Source: an uncultured Eubacteriales bacterium (GTDB lineage: Bacteria > Bacillota > Clostridia > Oscillospirales > Butyricicoccaceae). From it: DNA of 64,000 nt. The stretch is from contig CAJUIK010000003.1 in assembly GCA_910585875.1 (NCBI GenBank), positions 1-64,000 on the forward strand. Reading direction: 5' to 3'. The notes beneath the pieces were generated by a model that saw only the letters and a list, made by a program, of their open reading frames with translations, was not told where the DNA came from and ran no database searches. Both the position numbers and the translations under genes were made by a program. Shown piece by piece: positions 6,768 to 14,192 of this stretch (position 1 is its first letter; every line of letters begins with the position of its first letter).

Positions 6768-9317
6768 ATGGAAAAGAAACTGGGCAAGCAGAGGAAAAAC
6801 AAAGGGGTTCCTTTGTTGATCCTGATTATAGCGTTCTTTTGCATCCTGGGGGTTGTGGTGCTTCTTGCGTCTCATCAAATATCCCGGGAGATGTCTGATT
6901 CGGCGGTACAGAACCTCAGCGAGAGCCTGGATTTGATTCAGTGTACCATCGAAGCGATTTTGCGCAAAGAAGCGGAATTCCAAAAGCTGATCGCCAAGGA
7001 AACAGCTTTGGCGGCGGATCCGGAAGCATATATCCGCTCTTACGAGAAAAACGACACAATGGTGAAGCTGTCCCTGATTTTGAGCGGAGAAGAAAGCGGG
7101 GTTTCCAACAACGGGGAAGCCTTCACGGCGGAGGGCCTGGATTTTTCCGTAGAGCGGACGGTGGACGGCCTGCCTATCTCTCAATCCTATGTTAATTATA
7201 TGGGCGCCTGGGCCTACTCCATGAAATGCCCTGTAGTCCGAGGCGGCGAAACCATTGGAGACCTTTATGTGGAATACACCTACGATTCCCTGGACCGCTC
7301 TCTGCCCGACGGCTTTTATAACAAGCAGGCCGCGCTCTATATCATGGACGCCAAGACCCAGCGGTTTGTGCTCAAACCCAAGGGCATGGGCAAACGCAGC
7401 GCCGGCCATCTGAACCTGGAGGATTTTTACCGGGCCAACAGCATCGAAGACCAGGAGCTGCGGGGCGAGGTGGAAATCGCTCTGTCAAACGGGCAGAATA
7501 TTCTCTTTTATCATGACATCCGCAATGTGAAAGCGCTGAATTATATGTGGGCTGTCAACGACGGCGCGGCGTTCCTGGTGGGCTACGTGCCGCTGGACGC
7601 CATCCAGCAAGAGGGGCGGACAGTCAATAAAAATATTTTCATCGTGGTGTTCGTCATGCTGACTGCCTTTTTGTTGTGTTGCTTGCTGTATTATTTCAAC
7701 CAGAAGCAGCAGAACAAAATCCGGCGGGAGCGGGAAGAGGAGCGGGAGATCCACAACAAGCAGCTTTCCGAGGCGCTGCAGGCGGCCCGCGTGGCAAACA
7801 ACTCCAAAACCACCTTCCTCTCCAATATGTCCCATGATATCCGCACGCCGATGAACGCGGTGCTGGGCTTTGCCAACCTGCTGGCCAAAGAGGCGGAAAA
7901 CCCGGCCAAAGTCAAAGAATACACCAAAAAAATCACGGCGTCGGGCCAGCATCTGCTCAGCCTGATCAACGATATCCTGGACGTCTCTAAAATTGAGAGC
8001 GGCAAGGTCGTGCTGAATTTTGAACCGTTCACCTTGAACGACCTGGTTTCCTCGGTGGACGCCATCATCCAGCCCATGGCCAAAGCCAAAAAGCAGAATT
8101 TTCACGTCTCTGTGACAGGCGTTCGCCATGAGGAACTGATCGGGGACGAAACCCGGATGAACCAGATTTTGATCAACCTGCTTTCCAACGCGGTGAAATA
8201 TACCCAGGAGGGCGGCGATATCTGGTTCCGCATCATCGGCCTCAAGCCCCGGTCCAGCCAATATGAGCATATCCGCATCGAGGTGGAGGACAACGGCTAC
8301 GGCATGACGCCGGAATACCTGGAAACCATTTTCGACGCCTTTACCCGGGCGGAAAACAGCACCACCAACAAAGTGCAGGGCACGGGCTTGGGCATGGCCA
8401 TCACCAAAAATATCGTGGAGCTGATGGGCGGCGCCATCGAAGTGACCAGCCAGGTGGACAAAGGAAGCCTGTTCCGGGTGGAACTGGAGTGCCGCGTTGC
8501 GGAAGGCCAGCAGGACCGGCAATTTTGGCTGCAAAACGGCATAGAGCGGCTTTTGGCCGTCGCCGGCGAACAAACACGGCAGAGCGTTCAGGAGCTGATG
8601 GAGAACGCCGGATTCCCGGCGGACGCGGCCGCCGACGCGGACCAGGGCCTTGCTATGATGAAAAATCAGCCCTATCAGCTGGTTTTGCTGGATTGGGATC
8701 TGCCGGGCGCAGACGCCTTTCAGGCGGCGCTGAAGGCCGCTTTGCCGGGAAATGGGCTGCTCGTGCTGCTGGTTTCTGACGAAGGGGAGGACGCGCAGGC
8801 GCGGCTGCCCGAAGGAGCCGCCGCGCTGACTAAGCCCTTCTTCGCCTCCTCCCTCAAGGAAAAAGTCGCGGAGCTGCGGCAAGGGCCCGACGGCGGGAAG
8901 AACCGGGAGGAAGAGGCCGACAGCCTGGAGGGACTGCGGTTCTTAGCCGCAGAGGACAACGAGATCAACGCGGAAATCCTGGCGGAAGTGCTGGAGCTCG
9001 AGGGCGCCTCCTGCGAGATTATGAGCAATGGCAAGCTGGCTCTGGAGCGCTTTTGCCAAGCGCCGCCGGGCAGTTTCGACGCTATTTTGATGGACGTGCA
9101 GATGCCGGTGATGAACGGCTATGACGCTGTGCGGGCCATCCGGGCCCTGCCCCGGCCGGACGCCGCCCAGATCCCCATCATCGCCATGACGGCCAACGCT
9201 TTTGCGGAAGACGAGAGGGCGGCGCTGGAAGCCGGTATGAACGCCCATGTGGCCAAACCGCTGGACGTGGATCTGCTGAAAAAAGTGATCAGAGAGTATA
9301 CGGGAGGATTGGACTAA
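6768..9317 (+). CDS. Membrane hybrid sensor histidine kinase with two receiver domains
   Basis: A kinase of 849 residues. TM1 (about 14-34), an extracytoplasmic sensing region (about 35-285), TM2 (about 287-308), then a coiled linker, HisKA with phospho-acceptor His in FLSNMSHDIRTPMNAVLGF (about 356), and HATPase (NQILINLLSNAVKY, DNGYGMTP, GTGLGMAI). A divergent receiver follows (VLLDWDLPG, about 641, KPF), then a canonical receiver (AAEDNEIN, LMDVQMPVMNGYDA about 774, KPL). No histidine phosphotransfer domain or DNA-binding output is seen, so the final target is elsewhere. ATG 6768 is placed 12 nt after GGAG; ATG 6756 is the alternative. The stop is 3 nt before a solute-binding lipoprotein, suggesting ligand sensing through that protein. 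Confidence 0.9.
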   Translation: MEKKLGKQRKNKGVPLLILIIAFFCILGVVVLLASHQISREMSDSAVQNLSESLDLIQCTIEAILRKEAEFQKLIAKETALAADPEAYIRSYEKNDTMVKLSLILSGEESGVSNNGEAFTAEGLDFSVERTVDGLPISQSYVNYMGAWAYSMKCPVVRGGETIGDLYVEYTYDSLDRSLPDGFYNKQAALYIMDAKTQRFVLKPKGMGKRSAGHLNLEDFYRANSIEDQELRGEVEIALSNGQNILFYHDIRNVKALNYMWAVNDGAAFLVGYVPLDAIQQEGRTVNKNIFIVVFVMLTAFLLCCLLYYFNQKQQNKIRREREEEREIHNKQLSEALQAARVANNSKTTFLSNMSHDIRTPMNAVLGFANLLAKEAENPAKVKEYTKKITASGQHLLSLINDILDVSKIESGKVVLNFEPFTLNDLVSSVDAIIQPMAKAKKQNFHVSVTGVRHEELIGDETRMNQILINLLSNAVKYTQEGGDIWFRIIGLKPRSSQYEHIRIEVEDNGYGMTPEYLETIFDAFTRAENSTTNKVQGTGLGMAITKNIVELMGGAIEVTSQVDKGSLFRVELECRVAEGQQDRQFWLQNGIERLLAVAGEQTRQSVQELMENAGFPADAAADADQGLAMMKNQPYQLVLLDWDLPGADAFQAALKAALPGNGLLVLLVSDEGEDAQARLPEGAAALTKPFFASSLKEKVAELRQGPDGGKNREEEADSLEGLRFLAAEDNEINAEILAEVLELEGASCEIMSNGKLALERFCQAPPGSFDAILMDVQMPVMNGYDAVRAIRALPRPDAAQIPIIAMTANAFAEDERAALEAGMNAHVAKPLDVDLLKKVIREYTGGLD

Positions 9318-9320
9318 AAT

Positions 9321-10643
9321 ATGAGAAATCAGGACCAAACGACCAAAAGGAAGCGTCTGGCCGCTTTGGGATTGGCCGCCGCCATGCTTCTGGGCCTCTC
9401 GGCCTGCGAGAAGCAGCGGGATTCCGATGTGAATCTGCTGCCCAAGGAGGATAAGGAAAAGCCCGCCGTCAACCTGTTCAGCCCCATGGAAAAAACCGAA
9501 CCCGATACCGAGAACGCCGCCCGAAACGCCGCGGATACGACGATTATCATGGCCGAGGAAAAGCTGGGCGTGTCGGTGGCGTATAAGACCTATACTGCGG
9601 AAAATTACAAGGATAAGACCTATGACGACGTAGCGCTGGAGCGGGCCCGCAGCAACCTGGACGATATCTATCTGCTCAATCCGGATACCATCGCGATTCT
9701 GAGCGAAGAGGGGAAGCTGGCGGATCTATCCGGCCTGGAATGCGCTCAGAACCTGCGGGACGTGGTGAAGGCGGCCAACCTGGTGGACGGCAAGCTGGTA
9801 GCCGTCCCCCAGGAGGTGGTGGCTTACGGCCTGTTTGTCAACAAAGACCTGTTTGACCGATATAAGCTGAAGCTGCCCGAAACGCCGGAGGAATTTCTGG
9901 AATGCTGCCGGGTATTCAAGGAAAACGGAATTGAAACGCCAGTGGGCGCCAACCGCTGGTGGCTGGAAACCTTTGTGCTGGCCCAGGCTTATGCAGATTT
10001 GTACAACGGCGGCAATACCGAAGCGGAGATAGAAGCTTTGAACCGGGGAGAGGCCAAATACAGCGATTATATGCGCCCCGGCTTTGAATTTTTGCAGGAA
10101 TTGATGGACGAAGGGTATATCGACGCAGAAAAAGCCCTGGTCAGCGAGGCCATTGAAGGGGAGCGGCAAGATTTTCTGGATCAGAAAACCCCCATCGTCA
10201 TAGCCTATTGGGGGGCGGCCAACACAGAAAGCGCCTATGGGAACCCAGGGTTTCATATGCAGGCCGTCGGCTTCCCCAGCAGCCGGGGCCAAATGCCGGT
10301 GATGTCCATAACGGGCTTCGCCGTAGGAGTCGATGCGGAGCATAAGGAAAACGCTTTGGCGGTTTTGGACGAAATTCTTTCTGACGAGGCGCTCCAGGCT
10401 TACGCAGAGATCAATCGGGTGATTTCCCCCTCCAAGAATGTGTCGGTGGAGTGCGTCCCCGCTCTGAAACCGCTGAACGACCGGATTGAAGAAAATATCT
10501 TTGTGCTGGGCGCCAACGCCGGCATGAAGCTGGAACAATGGGGAAATACCTGCCAGGTGGTTCGCCGGCTGCTGGGCGGCGCCACTGTAGACGAGTGTAT
10601 GGCGGAATTCGACCGCCTGCAAGAGGAGACGCTGAAACAATAG
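9321..10643 (+). CDS. Solute-binding lipoprotein (ABC family 1 type), probably a kinase accessory
   Basis: A 440-residue extracellular solute-binding protein with basic n-region, hydrophobic core and lipobox LSAC (cleavage before Cys about 29). It has the family-1 (sugar-type) layout: NLDDIYLLNPD, VAVPQEVVAYGLFVNKDLFD, PETPEEFLECCRVFKENGIE, and AYWGAAN near the ligand site. No permease or ATPase genes follow; the operon ends at a terminator 28 nt downstream. The ribosome binding site (GGAGG 9304-9308) lies inside the end of the kinase gene, so translation is probably coupled. The context favours a sensory role, presenting ligand to the upstream kinase, over import; sharing a distant permease is also possible. 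Confidence 0.85.
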   Translation: MRNQDQTTKRKRLAALGLAAAMLLGLSACEKQRDSDVNLLPKEDKEKPAVNLFSPMEKTEPDTENAARNAADTTIIMAEEKLGVSVAYKTYTAENYKDKTYDDVALERARSNLDDIYLLNPDTIAILSEEGKLADLSGLECAQNLRDVVKAANLVDGKLVAVPQEVVAYGLFVNKDLFDRYKLKLPETPEEFLECCRVFKENGIETPVGANRWWLETFVLAQAYADLYNGGNTEAEIEALNRGEAKYSDYMRPGFEFLQELMDEGYIDAEKALVSEAIEGERQDFLDQKTPIVIAYWGAANTESAYGNPGFHMQAVGFPSSRGQMPVMSITGFAVGVDAEHKENALAVLDEILSDEALQAYAEINRVISPSKNVSVECVPALKPLNDRIEENIFVLGANAGMKLEQWGNTCQVVRRLLGGATVDECMAEFDRLQEETLKQ

Positions 10644-10670
10644 CCGCAGCCGCGTCGGATACTGAACGAG

Positions 10671-10703
10671 AAAGGCCCTGGAGGGATTACCTCCAGGGCC
10701 TTT
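10671..10703. terminator. Bidirectional terminator
   Basis: AAAGGCCCTGGAGG pairs with CCTCCAGGGCCTTT around GATTA. It sits between the convergent lipoprotein and flotillin genes and can serve both. Confidence 0.85.
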
Positions 10704-10730
10704 GGTTAGTAAGAGGAGGCCAGCGACGGC

Positions 10731-12158
10731 TTATTCCTCGGGGTTGGTTTGGGGTTCCGCCTGTCTGGCAGCCGGGATCGCGGCGGTTTCCGCCTGCTCC
10801 GGCCCCTGCTTGTTTTCGCCTAAGAAGGAAGGCAGGTTCATGCCGGCCATGTCGAACAGCTCGTTCATGGGCGGGATGCTTTTCATCAAGCCGGATACAA
10901 AGCCGGCGGTGGCCGTCTTGCCGTCCTGCTGATTGCCGCCGTCCCACACGGTGACTTTGTCGATCTTGATGTTTTTTACAGCTTCCACCTGGATGCGGAT
11001 CAGCTCTTCCATCTTGTCGGCCAGCATCAGGCGCAGGGCGTCGCTGGCGTCGCCGCCGGCGGCCTGGACGATCTGCTGCAAGCCCTCGGCCTGTTTGGTC
11101 AGCATGGCCTGCATACCGGTGGCTTCCGCCTGCATTTTAGACAAAATGGCGTCGGCTTCGCCGCGGGCTTTGCGGCGGATTTGCTCGGCTTCCGCCTCGG
11201 CCTCCAGCTCCAGCTTGCGCTTTTCGATTTCGGTTTTGACAATGATATCCGCCTCTTGCGTGGCTTTTTCACGGGCGTAACGGGCTTGCTCGGCCATCTT
11301 CTCGGCGGCGTAGGCTTCTTCCAGCGCCTTGGCGGCTTGGATTTTTTCGGCGGCGGTGGCGATTTTCAGAGCCTCCGCCTCCTTTTCCCGGCGGGCGGCG
11401 TTGGACATGGCCACTTCCATTTTGGCGGCGTTTTCGCCCTGGATGGCCTCGGAATCCGCCTGAGCCACCTGAACCCGCTGATCCCTGTGGGCGTTGGCTT
11501 CGCCTATGGAGCCGTCTCTGTCTTTTTCGGCCACGCTCTTTTTGGCGTCGTTGATGGCCTTGGCCGCGGCCTCTTTGCCCAGGGCGGAGATATAGCCGCT
11601 TTCGTCGCTGATGTCGGTGACGTTGACGTTGATCAGCCGCAGGCCGATTTTTTTCAGTTCGCCCTCCACATTGCGGGAAACGGCCTCCAGGAATTTATCC
11701 CGGTCGGTGTTGATTTCCTCGATGTCCATGGTGGCGATGACCAGGCGCAGCTGGCCGAAGATGATGTCTTTGGCAAGCTCCTGGATTTCCTGGAGTTTCA
11801 GGCCCAGCAGGCGCTCGGCGGCGTTCTGCATGACGCCGGGTTCTGTGGAGATGCCTACGGTGAACCGGGAGGGCACGTTGATGCGGATATTCTGACGGGA
11901 CAGAGCGTTTTCCAGATCCACCGAGATGGACAGCGGCGTCAGATCCAGAAATTCCCGAGCCTGGACCACCGGCCACACAAAGGCCGCGCCGCCGTGGATG
12001 CACTTGGAACTGCGGGCGCTGCCGTCTTTATTGCTGCCCACCTTACCATAGATGACCATTACTTTGTCCGAAGGGCACTTTTTGTACCGGGACAACAGCA
12101 GCGTCACTGTGGAAAATAGCAGCAAGACGACGACGCATACAAGGATAATCGTTTCCAT
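10731..12158 (-). CDS. floT: Flotillin-like SPFH membrane-domain scaffold
   Basis: A 475-residue flotillin. An N-terminal membrane segment (about 3-23) precedes an SPFH/band-7 domain (about 30-200; VWPVVQAREFLDLTPLSISV, VPSRFTVGI). A long Ala/Glu-rich coiled coil follows (about 200-390; repeated EA and AEA pairs, as in eukaryotic flotillins), then a Gln/Glu/Pro tail. Flotillins organise ordered membrane microdomains and help assemble envelope complexes. The gene follows an NfeD-like protein by 48 nt on the same strand, reproducing the YuaF-YuaG pairing of Bacillus. ATG 12158 has an AGAGG site. Conventional in length and order. Confidence 0.93.
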   Translation of the reverse strand: METIILVCVVVLLLFSTVTLLLSRYKKCPSDKVMVIYGKVGSNKDGSARSSKCIHGGAAFVWPVVQAREFLDLTPLSISVDLENALSRQNIRINVPSRFTVGISTEPGVMQNAAERLLGLKLQEIQELAKDIIFGQLRLVIATMDIEEINTDRDKFLEAVSRNVEGELKKIGLRLINVNVTDISDESGYISALGKEAAAKAINDAKKSVAEKDRDGSIGEANAHRDQRVQVAQADSEAIQGENAAKMEVAMSNAARREKEAEALKIATAAEKIQAAKALEEAYAAEKMAEQARYAREKATQEADIIVKTEIEKRKLELEAEAEAEQIRRKARGEADAILSKMQAEATGMQAMLTKQAEGLQQIVQAAGGDASDALRLMLADKMEELIRIQVEAVKNIKIDKVTVWDGGNQQDGKTATAGFVSGLMKSIPPMNELFDMAGMNLPSFLGENKQGPEQAETAAIPAARQAEPQTNPEE

Positions 12159-12206
12159 TTGTTCATACCTCTCTTTTCTATTTCTTTAGGGTTGAGGCGG
12201 CCGGCC

Positions 12207-12893
12207 CTATTTGCGGCAGACCACCAATGTGCTTTTGCCGGATACGCCTACCACAACGATTTCGCTGCCCGTGGGAATGGGCTGCTCCTCGTCGGTGACG
12301 GCGTCAAATTCGCCCAGCCGGTCCTGCACCAACAGGCTGACCTTGCCCTTTTGGCTGCGGGAGGCGGGGATGGTGAGATAAACCGAACCGCAGGAGCCCA
12401 AGGCGTTTTTCAGGTTCAGCGTACCGTCGGACTGCAAGCTCATGGCGGCCCGCATCATGGCGGCCAGAATAATCATGGCGGCGGCGCCCAGAGCCAGGGA
12501 CGTTAAGCAGGAGATCGCCGCCCCGGCGCCCGAGCGCAGCATGGCCAGGCCGCACCAGCCGAATACCGAGAAGAAGGCCACCAGCCCCCGGATGGTGAAC
12601 ACCCGCAGGCCCCCGTCCACAATCTCGCGGCCGGGCAGATCCGGGTCCAGATCCAGCTCGATATCGGGAACGCCGTCTCCGTCCAGGTCGATTCCCTCCA
12701 TGCCGCCGATCCCGATATCCGGGATTCCGTCCCCGTCCAGGTCGGCTCCGTTCCCGCCGTCCATATCGGCGTCGCCGCCGCTCAAACCGATCAGCAGCAG
12801 CACGGTCTGAATGGCCAGCACCAGCGTGGCCGGGATGGCCACATAAGCGAAGCACCGCTCCAAAGCGGTCAGCGCGTTCCACCATTCTGACAT
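12207..12893 (-). CDS. NfeD-family membrane protein with an Asp-rich loop
   Basis: A 228-residue partner of the flotillin. One membrane segment (about 15-37) is followed by an acidic stretch (about 40-88) with repeats of the form DxDGDGxPDI and DxDxD. Two to three further membrane segments come next (RGLVAFFSVFGWCGLAML; SLALGAAAMIILAAMM), then a C-terminal OB-fold NfeD domain (about 160-228, ending STLVVCRK). NfeD C-domains are thought to bind partner proteins. The acidic loop resembles Ca2+-binding thrombospondin-type or dockerin-like loops; that reading is inference. ATG 12893 is chosen because AAAGGGGG precedes it; the open frame continues to 12974 with no better site. Confidence 0.85.
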   Translation of the reverse strand: MSEWWNALTALERCFAYVAIPATLVLAIQTVLLLIGLSGGDADMDGGNGADLDGDGIPDIGIGGMEGIDLDGDGVPDIELDLDPDLPGREIVDGGLRVFTIRGLVAFFSVFGWCGLAMLRSGAGAAISCLTSLALGAAAMIILAAMMRAAMSLQSDGTLNLKNALGSCGSVYLTIPASRSQKGKVSLLVQDRLGEFDAVTDEEQPIPTGSEIVVVGVSGKSTLVVCRK

Positions 12894-12971
12894 AACAAAT
12901 TTCCCCCTTTGGCGGCGCGAGTTTCCAAAAAACCGCGCCTTGTTTTCTTTTTCTCCGTGAAATGATTCTAT

Positions 12972-12997
12972 CAAAACCCCAGGGCCCGGCCCTGGGA
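12972..12997 (-). terminator. Hairpin after the DUF1836 gene
   Basis: CCAGGGC pairs with GCCCTGG, then GGTTTTG on the minus strand. It lies between the DUF1836 stop and the NfeD start. Confidence 0.6.
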
Positions 12998-13005
12998 ATA
13001 GGCCG

Positions 13006-13566
13006 TCAGTTTTCCAGCTGGCCCAGCAGCAGCTGGGCTTGCTGCTTGAAACTGGAGGCGATGTAGGCTGTCACCGTCACCCGCAGCACCAGGGCCACCC
13101 GGGCGCGGGCGCCGGGATAGGGCTCCTGATAATCGGCCAGCACCTGCTGGCAAAGCCCTTTCAGCTGGTCGGAGCCGCTCATGTGCTGGGATTCCAGCGA
13201 GGCCGTCAGCTCCGCCACATAGAGGTAGAACTGGCTGTCGTCGATGATATCGTCGGACTCCTGGTCCAGCTGGCCGTTGATGTAAGAGAGCAGCCGGCAG
13301 ATGGCGTCCAGCGGCAGCGCGTCCCGCAGCATATTGATGATCAAGATACGGCTCAGCTGCCGGCGGCTGTATTTTTTGTTTTTCGGCGAGGATAAAAACC
13401 CCCGTTTCACCCAGTTTTGGATGGTATACGGTTCTAAACCGGTGAATTGGGCCACCTGCGAAAGCATCAGCCCCCCTGTGAGAAACATGGAAGTCAGCAG
13501 AGTATCGGCGGCGCCGGGCCGGCTGATATCGACTTCTGCGGTGGAACCCGGCAGCTTCTTCAGCAT
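13006..13566 (-). CDS. DUF1836 family protein with MerR-like DNA-binding helix
   Basis: A 186-residue protein. The N-terminal half holds a winged-helix/MerR-like motif (LSQVAQFTGLEPYTIQNWVK, then KKYSRRQLSRILIINMLR), the hallmark of DUF1836. The second half is helical (LLSYINGQLDQESDDIIDDS) and probably mediates dimerisation or effector binding. ATG 13566 follows GGGGAAAAG. It lies upstream of the NfeD-flotillin pair on the same strand but is separated from it by a terminator-like hairpin. Its targets are unknown. Confidence 0.85.
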   Translation of the reverse strand: MLKKLPGSTAEVDISRPGAADTLLTSMFLTGGLMLSQVAQFTGLEPYTIQNWVKRGFLSSPKNKKYSRRQLSRILIINMLRDALPLDAICRLLSYINGQLDQESDDIIDDSQFYLYVAELTASLESQHMSGSDQLKGLCQQVLADYQEPYPGARARVALVLRVTVTAYIASSFKQQAQLLLGQLEN

Positions 13567-13644
13567 GAAACTTTTCCCCAGAAAATTTGTTGATTTTCTG
13601 GGCGCCCCTTTCTGATTTGATAGAGTTCCGGGAAAAGAATTCCC

Positions 13645-13690
13645 AGAAATCGCTTCGCCGGATTCCCGGCGTCCCGTCGGCGGGCCCTTG
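13645..13690 (-). repeat. Diverged copy of a dispersed hairpin repeat
   Basis: On the minus strand it contains GGGACGCCGGGAATCCGGCG followed by AAGCGATTT, matching the repeat at 25720-25905 (GGGACGCCGGGAGTCCGGCG then AAGGATTT). A GGAAATC...GATTTTCC hairpin stands just before it, as in the other locus. The 13567-13795 gap contains no gene that I can support. Confidence 0.6.
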
Positions 13691-13795
13691 GCGCTCCGCG
13701 CTGGAAAATCATTCGATTTCCTGGGGACGAGGCCCCGGCCTCAAGCGCCGACGTCTCTGAACCAGCCGTGCGGATATGGGGTAGAGCTGTTTGGC

Positions 13796-14026
13796 CTACC
13801 CAAGCAAACCAGCGATTTGAATCAGCTGGATCAAACCGGGCAGGCCCAGCAGGGTCAGCACGACGCCCCGGAACAGATGGGCCTTTTTCCGATCTTCGGG
13901 CATTTCCTTCGCTCCATAGCGCCCATAGGCCCGGCCCTCGGCCAGATACCAGCTCAACTGGGGCCGAAACAGAAAAATCACACCGGAAATGAGAAACAAC
14001 AAGCTGAGATAATCGAAAAAACTCAT
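13796..14026 (-). CDS. Small two-helix membrane protein of unknown function
   Basis: A 76-residue protein with two hydrophobic helices (about 5-22 LSLLFLISGVIFLF; about 52-73 VVLTLLGLPGLIQLIQIAGL). They are separated by a polar loop with SWYLAEGRAYGRYGAKEMPE. A good GGAGGG site precedes ATG 14026. I do not recognise the family with certainty. It stands alone between the DUF1836 gene and the Ca2+-ATPase terminator. Confidence 0.75.
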   Translation of the reverse strand: MSFFDYLSLLFLISGVIFLFRPQLSWYLAEGRAYGRYGAKEMPEDRKKAHLFRGVVLTLLGLPGLIQLIQIAGLLG

Positions 14027-14146
14027 GATCTATCCCTCCATAATTCATCTGTACCTGCGCGTCCTTTGAGCTTGAAGATAGTATATCACACGGTTAAATG
14101 ACTGTCAAGAGAGATTTGATAACTTTTTAACAGGTTTGAAAGACGT

Positions 14147-14184
14147 AAAAAAAGGCGCCCGGACCATTTAACATGGCCGGGCGC
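14147..14184 (-). terminator. Terminator of the P-type ATPase gene
   Basis: AGCGCCCGG pairs with CCGGGCGCC on the minus strand, followed by seven T. Confidence 0.88.
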
Positions 14185-14192
14185 TGGGGGAT

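Noticed and set aside
7485..8882. 465-aa minus-strand frame across the histidine kinase
   Set aside because: It is an antisense shadow of a gene with complete HisKA, HATPase and receiver motifs.
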